Shown here: in pieces, positions 19,007 to 29,000 of the stretch
Numbering within the stretch: position 1 is the first letter of the stretch
Layout: the number at the start of each line of letters is the position of its first letter
Assembly (NCBI GenBank): GCA_046342195.1
Contig: JBKDQE010000042.1
Span: 82,406-146,405, forward strand
Reading direction: 5' to 3'
Length of the DNA: 64,000 nucleotides
Source: CANHBY01 sp046342195
GTDB taxonomy: Bacteria; Pseudomonadota; Gammaproteobacteria; Burkholderiales; Burkholderiaceae_C
The notes under the pieces: generated by a model
Seen by the model: only the letters and a program-made list of their open reading frames with translations
What the model was told of the DNA's origin: nothing
Databases searched by the model: none
Translations under genes and position numbers: made by a program

Positions 19007-19179
19007 CGCAGTAAACAGATAAAGTTGGCAGCCATTTTGCGTTCAAATGGGTGGCGCATAGGCTAAAAATTGCTTCTTCCTTGCAAGAATCGGGATATTG
19101 CGCAACGATTCAATATCTGCCAGATTATTCCCAAGCCATCGGTGTCGATAATTTTCCCAGCCCCAGGAGCCGCCTTGTC

Positions 19180-19656
19180 ATGAAAGTCAGCCATATTCTT
19201 CGTGTCAAGGGAAATGCGCTCTATACCATGTCACCCGAGCAAACCCTGAGTGAAGCCATGGCAACCATGGCCAATTTCGATATCGGTTCACTGCTGGTCA
19301 TGGATCACGGCGACTTGGTGGGTATCCTCACCTTCCGAGAAGCTATTGCCGCTGTTGTTCGTGACGGAAACTCGGCCGGAGCCCGCTTGATTCGCACGGT
19401 CATGGATGACGCTCCCTTAACCTGCACGCCCGAAACAGAAATTGATGAAGTGCGCCGTATGATGCTTGAGCACCATGTCCGTTATATGCCAGTGATGTCG
19501 AATCGTCTCTTGATGGGCGTCATTTCTTTTTACGATGTGGCCAAGGCTGTCGTTGATGGCCAAAACTTTGAAAATCGACTGCTCAAGGCTTATATCCGTG
19601 ACTGGCCCAGCACCGATGCCCAAACGCCTCATCCCCAACCCCCTTCAATTTCCTGA
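19180..19656 (+). CDS. Two-CBS-domain protein
   Basis: A 158-residue protein from the ATG at 19180, chosen because AGGAG lies ten bases upstream and family similarity begins there (MKVSHILRVKG); the frame is open 43 codons earlier without family-like sequence. It consists almost only of a CBS pair: TMSPEQTLSEAMATMANFDIGSLLVMDHGDLVGILTFRE, then PLTCTPETEIDEVRRMMLEHHVRYMPVMSNRLLMGVISFYDVAKAV. CBS pairs bind adenosyl ligands such as AMP, ATP or SAM. The partner is unknown. It sits 24 bp upstream of aroC, probably cotranscribed with it. Confidence 0.82.
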   Translation: MKVSHILRVKGNALYTMSPEQTLSEAMATMANFDIGSLLVMDHGDLVGILTFREAIAAVVRDGNSAGARLIRTVMDDAPLTCTPETEIDEVRRMMLEHHVRYMPVMSNRLLMGVISFYDVAKAVVDGQNFENRLLKAYIRDWPSTDAQTPHPQPPSIS

Positions 19657-19680
19657 ATCACGCATTTTTTCACCACTTTT

Positions 19681-20787
19681 ATGTCCGGCAACACGTTTGG
19701 TCATCTTTTTTGCGTTACAAACTTCGGTGAATCTCATGGCCCCGCTATTGGCTGTGTGATTGACGGCTGCCCCCCTGGCCTTGAACTCAGCGAAGCCGAT
19801 ATTCAGCCTGAACTTGATCGGCGCCGGCCGGGTACTTCGCGTTTTGTGACGCAACGCAACGAGCCTGATACGGTGGAAATCCTCTCTGGGGTTCATGAAG
19901 GCTGCACCACGGGCACGCCGATTGCCCTGCTGATCCGCAACACGGATCAAAGATCAAAAGACTACGGAAACATTCTCCAAACCTTCAGGCCGGGGCATGC
20001 TGATTACACCTATTGGCACAAATATGGTGTGCGCGATCCTCGTGGCGGCGGTCGATCTTCGGCCCGCCTGACAGCCCCGATGGTCGGGGCGGCCGCCGTC
20101 GCAAAAAAATGGCTGAAACAACAGCATGGCATCAGCTTCACAGGGCATATGGTTCAACTCGGTGAGATCAAAATCCCTTTTGAATCTTTTGATCATGTGC
20201 CGCACAATCCATTTTTTGCGGCCAACGTCAGCGATATTCCTCGACTCGAATCTTACATGGATAATTTGCGCAAAGCCGGCGATAGCTGTGGTGCCTGCAT
20301 TGAAGTCAGTGCTCAGGGCGTTCCAGTGGGTTGGGGTGAGCCACTTTTTGACAAACTCGATGCTGATATTGCCTACGCAATGATGGGCATCAATGCAGTG
20401 AAAGGCGTCGAAATCGGTGCCGGGTTTCTCAGCGTGGCTCAGCGGGGCAGCATTCACGGCGATGAACTTTCACCCGAGGGTTTTCGCAGCAATCACTCGG
20501 GTGGAATTTTGGGCGGCATTTCCACAGGGCAAGACATTTGTGTTCGCATCGCCATTAAACCCACCAGCTCGATCCGCACTCCCAAAGCTTCCATTGATAC
20601 CCAAGGCCAGCCGTTGATGGTTGAAACATTGGGCCGCCATGACCCCTGTGTGGGGATCAGGGCCACCCCCATTGCTGAAGCCATGTTGGCTTTGGTGCTG
20701 ATCGACCATGCTTTGCGGCACCGGGCGCAGTGCGCTGATATTCAGCTCGCAACTCCCCCCATTCCCGGGGCTTGTCGTGTTGTCTGA
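19681..20787 (+). CDS. aroC: Chorismate synthase
   Basis: A 368-residue enzyme of the last step of the shikimate pathway, converting EPSP to chorismate with reduced FMN. Signature sequences are GHLFCVTNFGESHGPAIGC at the start, RPGHADYTYWHKYGVRDPRGGGRSSAR in the middle and GGILGGISTGQDICVRIAIKPTSSI followed by RHDPCVGIRATPIAEAMLALVLID near the end. Length matches the bacterial enzyme (about 350-370). It follows the CBS gene closely and is convergent with the transglutaminase gene, whose stop is 18 bp away. Confidence 0.97.
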   Translation: MSGNTFGHLFCVTNFGESHGPAIGCVIDGCPPGLELSEADIQPELDRRRPGTSRFVTQRNEPDTVEILSGVHEGCTTGTPIALLIRNTDQRSKDYGNILQTFRPGHADYTYWHKYGVRDPRGGGRSSARLTAPMVGAAAVAKKWLKQQHGISFTGHMVQLGEIKIPFESFDHVPHNPFFAANVSDIPRLESYMDNLRKAGDSCGACIEVSAQGVPVGWGEPLFDKLDADIAYAMMGINAVKGVEIGAGFLSVAQRGSIHGDELSPEGFRSNHSGGILGGISTGQDICVRIAIKPTSSIRTPKASIDTQGQPLMVETLGRHDPCVGIRATPIAEAMLALVLIDHALRHRAQCADIQLATPPIPGACRVV

Positions 20788-20805
20788 GGCTCAGTGCAGC
20801 CAGGG

Positions 20806-22884
20806 TTACTTTGATGCCCGATGGCGTTGGGCAGCCAAATGATGAGCCATTGCCCTTAATGGGCGAAACATTTTTGAGGGTGGCCCTGCTTGGCTGGTCT
20901 GTCCGTACCGGTCACCATCCAAGCTGACCAGACCCTGAGCTAAAGCCTGCGCGAGGGGGCCGAAGTGCTCCAGCAGCTTTCTGGACAGCGTCAACGGAGG
21001 GTCATGGTCATGAATGGTTAATCCCAAGCGGCGAAGTTCTTGGCGCAGCAACGACATCTGATGGTTCCAGGGGTCTGTCCGTCGAGATAGCCCTACATAG
21101 ATCCAAAAAATCAGAGCGGCCAAACCCGACAGGCCGAGTAACAAGTAAACCAAGTCTATCCAATCGGGGCTTGGAAAACCCCAATTTTTCAGCATGTCGA
21201 GCCGCTGCTCTTCTGAATAGTTCAAGACCCATTGGTTCCAGCGGTTATTGATGATTTCCCATGGCTGACGCCAGCCTGTGAAAATATCGACTCCCCCCAA
21301 GGCCTGTTGCAAGGTCTTGGCAATAATGCCACGAGGCAGGGGCGGATTGGGATTGGCCCCAAGTTGAATTCGATCAGGTGCCACATAGGCCGTAGGATCA
21401 GCACGAACCCATCCCCGGCCCTCCATCCAGTACTCTGCCCAGGCATGTGCTGAGCTTTTGCGAACAATGTAGTAGCCATCCACGGGCTCACGGTCTGCCC
21501 CTTGGTAGCCTGTCACAATGCGCGCCGGAACCCCCAAACTGCGCATGATAAAAACAAAGGCTGAGGCAAAATGCTCACAAAACCCGCGGCGACGATCGAT
21601 CCAGAACTCATCAATCGCCTCTTGGGGCTTGTCATCTCCATACGTTCCCGGGGTCAAGGTGTACTGGAAATTTTCCTGACGAACATAATTCATCACGGCG
21701 TTCGCCAAATCTGTAGAGTCTGCATTGGCCAGATCGGGCCTTTGGCTCAGTGCTTTGGCCCAGGCGATGGTGCGAGGGTTGTGCCCATTCGGTAGCCGCA
21801 AATCAGTATAGAGGCTGGGGTCGAATTCGGTGGGGCCATACTGAAGGGCACGTAAAGCATACAGATCCATTCTGAGCCGTTTGAAAACGGCTTGATTGGC
21901 ACGCCAGCGAAGGTCATGAGTGAGGGTCAACCCCATTGAACCGCTGCCAGAAAAAACTTCCGGGGTCACTTCCAGCAGCGGCACAGTGTTCGTTCCTTGA
22001 GGCTCTAACGTGATTTCATACTTGAGCCGATCCGCATGGAGGTCTAATTGAGGGGGAGGCTGATTCTGTGGGTTCTCTGAGGGTGACCAGACAATGCCAT
22101 CAAATTGGCTGAGAACCGGGCCCCGAAAGTAAAGATGAGACAGTGAGGGTGTTTTTTCCGGAAATCGAATTCGCATCACGATTTCATCATTTTGTGCCAA
22201 TTCTGCAATAGCCCCCATGAAAAGCCTGTCACTCAGGCCCGTAGAAGCCCTACCATCCTGAGGCACCCCCCACAAGGGGGCAATGCGAGGGAAAAACACA
22301 AATAAAGCAACCATGACAGGGGCGCCAAGCAAAGCCGTTTTGGCGGCAATCAATGAAGCTTTCTTCAGCGCCGGTTGGCCGACCGGCATATGCATTAATA
22401 CCAGAGCTGTTAAAAGGCCCCACACAGACACCGTCATGGAGAAGGCCACACCAATGGCCTGAGAATAAAAAAGGTTGGTCAGAACCAAAAAGAAACCCAG
22501 GAAAAAAATCACGAAGGCATCCCGTCGCGCACGTATTTCCAAGGTCTTGAGGGCGATCAGGGTCACCAAGATGGTCACGCCGGCCTCTTTGCCGAGAATG
22601 GTTTTGAAAGACCACAAGCTCAGGCAAATTGCCAACACCAGAATGCCCAGCGTCCATCCGCGTTTGGGCAAAGGTTTTTCTGCCAGGGTCAGGGATGTTC
22701 GCCATAACAAAACCATCCCTGCCAGAGGCAGGCTCCATGGAGCCAGGTTGCCCTGATGTGAAAAGACCGTCCAGGCAACAACAGCCAGAATAAACAGTGT
22801 GTCCCGGTTTTCACGTGACAGGCTCTGCGAAAGTTTGCCTGAAAAAATCATCTTAATTTTCATGTCCGGGTGCCGGACACCCAT
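20806..22884 (-). CDS. tgpA: TgpA-type membrane transglutaminase (DUF3488-transglutaminase-DUF4129)
   Basis: A 692-residue protein. Residues about 28-215 hold several hydrophobic segments (DUF3488). A large periplasmic part contains the transglutaminase-like core with the Cys-His-Asp triad in RRGFCEHFASAFVFIMRSLGVPARIVTGYQG, SSAHAWAEYW and WVRADPTAYV. A further membrane segment near 588-605 (WIDLVYLLLGLSGLAALIFWI) is followed by a cytoplasmic DUF4129-like tail. In Pseudomonas aeruginosa TgpA is essential and has transglutaminase activity; its substrate is unclear. It is paired with the DUF58 gene 100 bp upstream. A start seven residues later (22863) is possible. Confidence 0.87.
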   Translation of the reverse strand: MGVRHPDMKIKMIFSGKLSQSLSRENRDTLFILAVVAWTVFSHQGNLAPWSLPLAGMVLLWRTSLTLAEKPLPKRGWTLGILVLAICLSLWSFKTILGKEAGVTILVTLIALKTLEIRARRDAFVIFFLGFFLVLTNLFYSQAIGVAFSMTVSVWGLLTALVLMHMPVGQPALKKASLIAAKTALLGAPVMVALFVFFPRIAPLWGVPQDGRASTGLSDRLFMGAIAELAQNDEIVMRIRFPEKTPSLSHLYFRGPVLSQFDGIVWSPSENPQNQPPPQLDLHADRLKYEITLEPQGTNTVPLLEVTPEVFSGSGSMGLTLTHDLRWRANQAVFKRLRMDLYALRALQYGPTEFDPSLYTDLRLPNGHNPRTIAWAKALSQRPDLANADSTDLANAVMNYVRQENFQYTLTPGTYGDDKPQEAIDEFWIDRRRGFCEHFASAFVFIMRSLGVPARIVTGYQGADREPVDGYYIVRKSSAHAWAEYWMEGRGWVRADPTAYVAPDRIQLGANPNPPLPRGIIAKTLQQALGGVDIFTGWRQPWEIINNRWNQWVLNYSEEQRLDMLKNWGFPSPDWIDLVYLLLGLSGLAALIFWIYVGLSRRTDPWNHQMSLLRQELRRLGLTIHDHDPPLTLSRKLLEHFGPLAQALAQGLVSLDGDRYGQTSQAGPPSKMFRPLRAMAHHLAAQRHRASK

Positions 22885-22984
22885 GGATAATGAAAGACGC
22901 CATCATCATGCCAAAGCATCTCGTCCGCAGGCCACTGCCGTCCTGCGGGCCCAAAAATTCCAAGACACTTCTTGGTTTGGCAAA

Positions 22985-23998
22985 TCATGACCACAGTGCC
23001 AGTGCTTGCAAGGCTTGCTGGCGATGCGCATCCCCGGATCCCGCGGGCAGTTCAAAATGAGGCAGGCGCAGGCCATATCTTCTGCCCATCTGATCAGCCA
23101 TCAGCACCCAGGCAGTCAGGCGCGACAGGCGGGCCTCAGCCGACAGCCCATCGCACTCGTACCAGTCCAGCCAGAGTACTGATGAAGAACCCGTGCTCCC
23201 TGCTTCTCGACTGACCAACTCTGCCCCACTGGCCAACGCCTTGGCCGACTTTTTCCACAGAATATGCCTGATGGGGTCTCCGGGCTGGTAAGCTCGAATA
23301 CCATCAGGTTCGCTTTGCCCTTGACTTTGGGCCTTTGCGGCTAGAGTGGGTGTATTGACTCCGGGTAAAGGGCCCACAGGTGGCAGAACGGGTGCTGAAG
23401 ATTCTGGCTCAGGGTACACCAGCACTTTGGCCTTTGGGCGCCAAATGGTCCAAGCACGAAAAAGCCCCAGTGGGAACTGAGTTTCAGCAACCCAAGCAGG
23501 AATATCCTGCCAGCCCCTCTCTTGAGGAATAAAAAACAGATCCACCACCGTTTGCTCATGAGCCAGAATATCAATCCAGGATACAGACTCCTTGGATGAT
23601 CCCTTCAGGCGCAGCCCAATTCCGTAGCGATCTCTTGGTGTTCGGCCCCCTGAGTCCTCCAGCATGGCTTGTAGCAGGGCCTTTTGCTTGGCAAAGGTGG
23701 GGGCCACCGGGCGTAAATGAAGCATCAGCCCCCGAAGGGTTGAGTGCGTCAGGTGCATCGACACCAAGGCACTGCCAGACAACAAAAAGGTCAGGGCATA
23801 GCCCAGATTCAGTTGATAGTTGATGGAAGCAATCAATAACAGCCCCATCGTGAACACAAAGAACAAACCAGGGCGGGTCGGCAAAATGTAGACATTGCGA
23901 TGGGTGAGCCGCTGCTTGTCCGTTCTGGGCTGCCGTGAAAGCATCCAAGCATTGATTTTTTTTTGCAAAGACTCACGCTGAATCGAAGGATGGTTCAT
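22985..23998 (-). CDS. DUF58-family protein
   Basis: A 337-residue protein from the ATG at 23998; the frame is open to 24094 but that would overlap the cold-shock terminator. Residues about 37-78 hold two membrane segments (TRPGLFFVFTMGLLLIASINY and LGYALTFLLSGSALVSMHL). The cytoplasmic part has the DUF58 core GIRAYQPGDPIRHILWKKSAK and VLWLDWYE near the end. DUF58 genes normally form a trio with a MoxR AAA+ ATPase and a TgpA transglutaminase. Here the trio lacks moxR; the gene upstream is a cold-shock gene. The exact start is uncertain. Confidence 0.83.
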   Translation of the reverse strand: MNHPSIQRESLQKKINAWMLSRQPRTDKQRLTHRNVYILPTRPGLFFVFTMGLLLIASINYQLNLGYALTFLLSGSALVSMHLTHSTLRGLMLHLRPVAPTFAKQKALLQAMLEDSGGRTPRDRYGIGLRLKGSSKESVSWIDILAHEQTVVDLFFIPQERGWQDIPAWVAETQFPLGLFRAWTIWRPKAKVLVYPEPESSAPVLPPVGPLPGVNTPTLAAKAQSQGQSEPDGIRAYQPGDPIRHILWKKSAKALASGAELVSREAGSTGSSSVLWLDWYECDGLSAEARLSRLTAWVLMADQMGRRYGLRLPHFELPAGSGDAHRQQALQALALWS

Positions 23999-24056
23999 CT
24001 CTTCATGGTACGCTGGGTAACGCTGATGCCAAAAGGACAAAAACCACAACAGACGC

Positions 24057-24087
24057 AAAAAAGCCGCGGGATGACCGCGGCTTTTTT
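24057..24087 (-). terminator. Intrinsic terminator of the cold-shock gene
   Basis: A perfect 7-bp GC stem (GCCGCGG and CCGCGGC, 24063-24081) with a 5-base loop. It is followed on the minus strand by a run of six T (24062-24057). It lies 26 bp past the csp stop, so it ends that short transcript. A-tract and T-tract on both sides make it potentially bidirectional. Confidence 0.88.
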
Positions 24088-24112
24088 GGCTCAAAGGCTG
24101 GTATGGCTGAGC

Positions 24113-24328
24113 TTAGGCGTTAATGGCCCGGATTTCTGCAGCCTGAAGGCCTTTTTGACCTTGTTTGACTACGAACTCGACACGCTGGCCTTCACCAAGG
24201 GTCTTGAAGCCGGCACCAACGATGTCCCGGAAGTGGGCGAAAAGATCAGGGCCGCCAGCATCTTGAGCAATAAAGCCGTAGCCCTTACTTTCATTGAACC
24301 ACTTCACAATTCCGGTTTGCGTCGTCAT
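24113..24328 (-). CDS. Cold-shock-domain protein
   Basis: A 71-residue single OB-fold protein. RNP1 is KGYGFIAQ and RNP2 is DLFAHFRDI, with the family start TGIVKWFNESKGYGFI. Such proteins bind single-stranded RNA and DNA and act as RNA chaperones. Upstream, AGGAAA is placed as SD before the ATG. A long AT-rich leader region upstream (24329 to about 24600) would fit the long 5' UTRs of csp genes, though no promoter was firmly assigned. It is followed by a strong terminator, so it is monocistronic. Confidence 0.95.
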   Translation of the reverse strand: MTTQTGIVKWFNESKGYGFIAQDAGGPDLFAHFRDIVGAGFKTLGEGQRVEFVVKQGQKGLQAAEIRAINA

Positions 24329-24916
24329 GGAAAAATTTCCTATCTTCTATATCTAAAAATAACTAAATTGGGTTTTATTCACCTTTTGCTTGGGTTCGGC
24401 CACTGGAGAGGTTCATTCAATGAAAGCGCAAAAAACAGCACACACTAAAAACCCTGCATCACAGTAGGGAATCACTCAAAAAGAAAAAAATCCCGGAATC
24501 AATACGCAGCCAACGAAGCGCCTAGAGCAGGAACCGCCTAGCTCACGTATACCGCCACACACAAGTTTTGACCTAGGGATTTCTGACTGAACCCGATTCA
24601 ACAACAGAACCAAGAACCATAGAGACCATAAATTCTCCGCTTGCTACAACTGGTTTGCGGAATGTACACGAATGATCGTAAAACGGAAGTGTTTTTTTCA
24701 TTTATTGATTTGGTCATCAGCTTTGCAAAATTCAATCATGATTGGCGAAGTCCTTGCGAAGGTACTCTGGCAGCGGGTCGACTATACTTTGGGGGTTTGT
24801 CTTTTCCACCCCTCAACTCAAGGCTTCACGCATCAGGTTCCTTCAATGGAGTTTGATCTGGCCACTTCATGGCCATGAATTCTTGGGCGCATAAAAATCA
24901 CAACGGAGAATCCCCC
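24329..24916. other. 588-bp intergenic region between the divergent csp and carA genes
   Basis: No credible gene. The left part is AT-rich and probably carries the csp promoter and long 5' UTR (minus strand). The right part must carry the carA promoter; TATACT at 24777-24782 is a possible -10 but I see no good -35 at 16-18 bp. No PyrR-type attenuator or riboswitch was recognised. The weak plus-strand frames at 24641-24878 have no family resemblance. Confidence 0.5.
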
Positions 24917-26089
24917 GTGTTGCCCGTTCTGCCCCCCGCCGTTCTCGCCCTTGCAGACGGTTCGGTCTTCCTGGGTCATTCCATCGGTGCATCAGGTCAA
25001 ACCGTGGGCGAAGTGGTCTTCAACACCTCGCTGACGGGCTATCAAGAAATCCTGACAGATCCGAGTTATTGCCAACAAATTGTTACACTCACCTATCCAC
25101 ACATTGGCAATACCGGTGTAAACGATGAGGATGTCGAGTCTGATCGCGTTCACGCGGCCGGCTTGATCATCAAAGACCTTCCTCTTTGTGCCTCCAACTT
25201 TCGGATGGGCTTGACCCTCGCAGATTATTTGGTCAAAGAAAAGTGTGTTGCTATTGCAGGAATAGATACACGCCGCTTGACGCGCCTCTTACGTCAGAAG
25301 GGCACCCAAAATGCTTGTATCTTGACCCTGCCTGTGGGACAGCATATGGGGCCCGAGCAAATCAATGCGGCCATTGCCAGTACGTGCTCAGCAAGCTCTA
25401 TTGCGGGTCTTGATTTGGCCAAGGTCGTGACTCGTCAGAAGAGCACTGTCTGGCTTGAAACCGAGTGGGCTCTTGGTCAAGGCTACGGCCACCTCTCTGA
25501 TCCACGATTCCATGTGGTTGCCTATGACTTCGGTGTCAAGCGCAACATTTTGCGCATGTTGGCCAGTCGGGCTTGCCGTGTCACCGTGGTGCCCGCCCAG
25601 ACCTCCGCCTCAGAAGTGCTCAAGCTCAAGCCCGATGGTATTTTTCTCAGCAATGGCCCCGGCGATCCTGAGCCCTGCGACTACGCCATTTCTGCGGCTC
25701 GAACCCTCATCGACACTGGTTTACCCACCTTTGGTATCTGTCTCGGCCATCAAATCCTGGCCCTCGCTTCTGGGGCCCGCACCTTCAAGATGAAATTTGG
25801 TCATCATGGCGGCAATCATCCTGTGAAAGACCTTGACAGCGGTCAGGTCAGCATCACCAGTCAAAACCATGGCTTTGCGGTTGATGAAAAAAGTCTTCCG
25901 GCGAATCTCCGGGTCACCCATGTGAGCCTGTTCGATGGCACCATTCAAGGCTTGGCCCGCACCGATCAACCTGCTTTTTGTTTCCAAGGCCACCCGGAAG
26001 CCTCACCGGGCCCGCACGACATCGGTTATCTCTTTGACCGCTTCATCCAACTCATGTCGGTGCGCTTGACGGAGAAAAATCATGCCTAA
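24917..26089 (+). CDS. carA: Carbamoyl-phosphate synthase, small (glutaminase) subunit
   Basis: A 390-residue protein taken from the GTG at 24917, because GGAG lies 8 bases upstream and family similarity starts at VLPVLPPAVLALADG; the frame is open to an ATG at 24869. The class I glutamine amidotransferase domain (C-terminal half) has the nucleophile cysteine in TFGICLGHQILALASG and the His-Glu pair in FCFQGHPEASPGPHD. It releases ammonia from glutamine and passes it to CarB for carbamoyl phosphate, the precursor of pyrimidines and arginine. It overlaps carB by 8 bp, which suggests translational coupling. Confidence 0.96.
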   Translation: MLPVLPPAVLALADGSVFLGHSIGASGQTVGEVVFNTSLTGYQEILTDPSYCQQIVTLTYPHIGNTGVNDEDVESDRVHAAGLIIKDLPLCASNFRMGLTLADYLVKEKCVAIAGIDTRRLTRLLRQKGTQNACILTLPVGQHMGPEQINAAIASTCSASSIAGLDLAKVVTRQKSTVWLETEWALGQGYGHLSDPRFHVVAYDFGVKRNILRMLASRACRVTVVPAQTSASEVLKLKPDGIFLSNGPGDPEPCDYAISAARTLIDTGLPTFGICLGHQILALASGARTFKMKFGHHGGNHPVKDLDSGQVSITSQNHGFAVDEKSLPANLRVTHVSLFDGTIQGLARTDQPAFCFQGHPEASPGPHDIGYLFDRFIQLMSVRLTEKNHA

Positions 26090-29000
26090 GCGCTCTGACA
26101 TCCAATCCATTCTCATCATTGGTGCTGGCCCCATCATTATTGGGCAGGCCTGTGAATTCGACTACTCTGGCGCTCAGGCTTGCAAGGCTTTGCGTGAAGA
26201 GGGCTACCGCGTGATCCTGGTCAATAGCAATCCGGCCACGATCATGACTGACCCCCAAATGGCGGATGCCACCTACATTGAGCCCATCACTTGGCAGGTG
26301 CTTGAAAAAATCATTGCCAAAGAGCGTCCTGATGCCATCTTGCCCACAATGGGAGGGCAAACCGCGCTGAATTGTGGCCTTGATCTTCACAAGCACGGCG
26401 TTCTCCAGAAGTACGGTGTTGAAATGATCGGCGCCAATCAACATGCCATCGAGAAAGCAGAAGACCGTCTGAAGTTCAAAGAGGCCATGACCTCCATTGG
26501 CCTGGATTCTGCACGCAGTGGCATTGCGCACAGCCTGGAAGAAGCGTGGTCAGTGCAAAGGCGAATTACGCTTGAAACTGGTGGTTCAGGTTTTCCCATG
26601 GTCATTCGGCCCAGCTTTACGCTGGGCGGCACGGGGGGTGGCATTGCCTACAACCCTGAAGAATTTGAAGAAATTTGCCGTCGTGGGCTGGACTTATCCC
26701 CCACCAATGAATTGCTGATTGAAGAGTCACTCATTGGCTGGAAAGAATTTGAGATGGAAGTGGTTCGCGATTGTGCAGACAACTGCATTATCGTGTGTGC
26801 CATTGAAAACCTCGACCCCATGGGAATTCACACGGGTGATTCCATCACCGTGGCCCCTGCCCAGACCCTCACTGACAAAGAATACCAACTTCTACGAAAT
26901 GCGAGCATTGCGATTCTGCGTGAAATCGGGGTAGATACCGGCGGTTCCAATGTTCAGTTTTCGATCAATCCGGCCAATGGCCGGATGGTGGTGATCGAAA
27001 TGAACCCTCGTGTCTCCCGTTCTTCCGCATTGGCTTCCAAGGCTACGGGCTTCCCTATCGCCAAAGTGGCAGCCAAGCTGGCCGTAGGCTATACGCTGGA
27101 TGAACTTCGTAACGACATCACCGGGGGCGCAACACCTGCCAGTTTTGAGCCGAGTATCGATTACGTGGTCACCAAAATTCCTCGTTTTGCATTCGAAAAG
27201 TTCCCTGCCGCTGATTCTCGTTTAACGACTCAAATGAAGTCAGTCGGTGAAGTTATGGCGATAGGGCGCACTTTTTCCGAGAGCTTCCAAAAAGCGCTCC
27301 GAGGCCTTGAAACCGGCATTGATGGTTTGACAGAGCGCTCCAGTGACCGCGATGAAATCATTGCTGAAATTGGCGAACCCGGCCCTGAGCGCATTCTGTT
27401 TGTGGCCGATGCTTTCCGCTTGGGCATGAGCCTCCAGGAAATTTTCGAAGAAACGGCGATTGATCCGTGGTTTCTTGCCCAAATTGAGGCCATTGTCAAC
27501 CTTGAGCAATCTCTTCAAGGGAGGCTGCTTGACAGCCTTTCCCCTGATGAAATGCGGTTTCTCAAGCAAAAAGGGTTCTCCGATCGTCGCTTGGCCAAGC
27601 TTTTAGGCACCAACCAGCATCAGGTTCGTCAGCGTCGCCATGAATTCAATGTGCGTCCTGTTTACAAGCGAGTTGACACTTGTGCGGCGGAGTTTGCGAC
27701 CCAAACGGCCTACATGTACTCCACCTATGATCAAGAGTGTGAGGCAGAACCAAGCCAAAAAAAGAAAATCATGGTTTTGGGCGGAGGCCCCAACCGCATT
27801 GGCCAAGGCATCGAATTTGACTATTGCTGCGTGCATGCAGCACTGGCCATGCGCGAAGACGGTTACGAGACCATGATGGTCAACTGCAATCCTGAAACGG
27901 TCTCTACCGATTATGACACCTCTGACCGCCTGTATTTTGAGCCTGTCACGCTCGAAGACGTTCTCGAAATTGTTGATAAAGAAAAACCTGTCGGGGTCAT
28001 TGTGCAGTATGGGGGCCAAACTCCATTAAAGCTGGCTCTTGATCTGGAGCGTGCGGGTGTCCCCATTGTGGGAACCTCGCCCGACAGTATCGATATGGCC
28101 GAGGATCGTGAACGATTCCAGGCTCTGTTGCACCAGCTCGGCCTTTTGCAACCTCCCAATCGTATCGCCCGTACAGAAGAACAAGCTTTGGCCATGGCCC
28201 AAGAAATTGGTTATCCTTTGGTGGTGCGTCCCAGTTATGTTCTTGGGGGGCGCGCCATGGAGATTGTTCATGCTGACAAAGACCTTGAGCGCTATATGCG
28301 TGAAGCGGTCAGGGTTTCGGAGAAGTCCCCCGTTCTCCTCGATCGATTCCTCGATGATGCCATCGAGGTGGATGTCGACTGCATTGCCGATGGCACTGAT
28401 GGGCCTGACGGGGTCATGATTGGTGGCATCATGGAGCATGTCGAGCAGGCCGGCATTCATTCGGGTGACTCAGCTTGCTCTCTTCCTCCTTATTCCCTTT
28501 CCAAACCCTTGCAGGATGAGCTACGCCGGCAAACCACCCTCATGGCCAAGGCCCTCAAGGTCAAGGGCTTGATGAACGTTCAGTTTGCAATTCAAGGCGA
28601 GGGTCAGCAAGCTGTGGTGTATGTCCTGGAGGTCAACCCCCGTGCTTCACGCACGGTCCCCTTTGTTTCCAAGGCCACCAGCCTGCCTTTGGCCAAAATT
28701 GCGGCTCGTTGTATGGTGGGTCAGCCCTTGGCGTCTCAACAAGGGCTCTTGGGGCGGCCCTTGACGGAAGTTATTCCTCCTTATTTCAGTGTCAAGGAAG
28801 CCGTGTTCCCGTTCAACAAGTTCCCTGGTGTCGACCCCATCTTGGGGCCCGAAATGCGATCCACGGGGGAAGTCATGGGGGCAGGTCGAACCTTCGGCGA
28901 GGCCATGTTGAAAAGCCAGCTGGGGGCAGGCTCTCGATTGCCTTTCAAGGGCACTGTCTGTATCACCGTGAAGAATACCGACAAAGCCCGAGCCGTGGCG

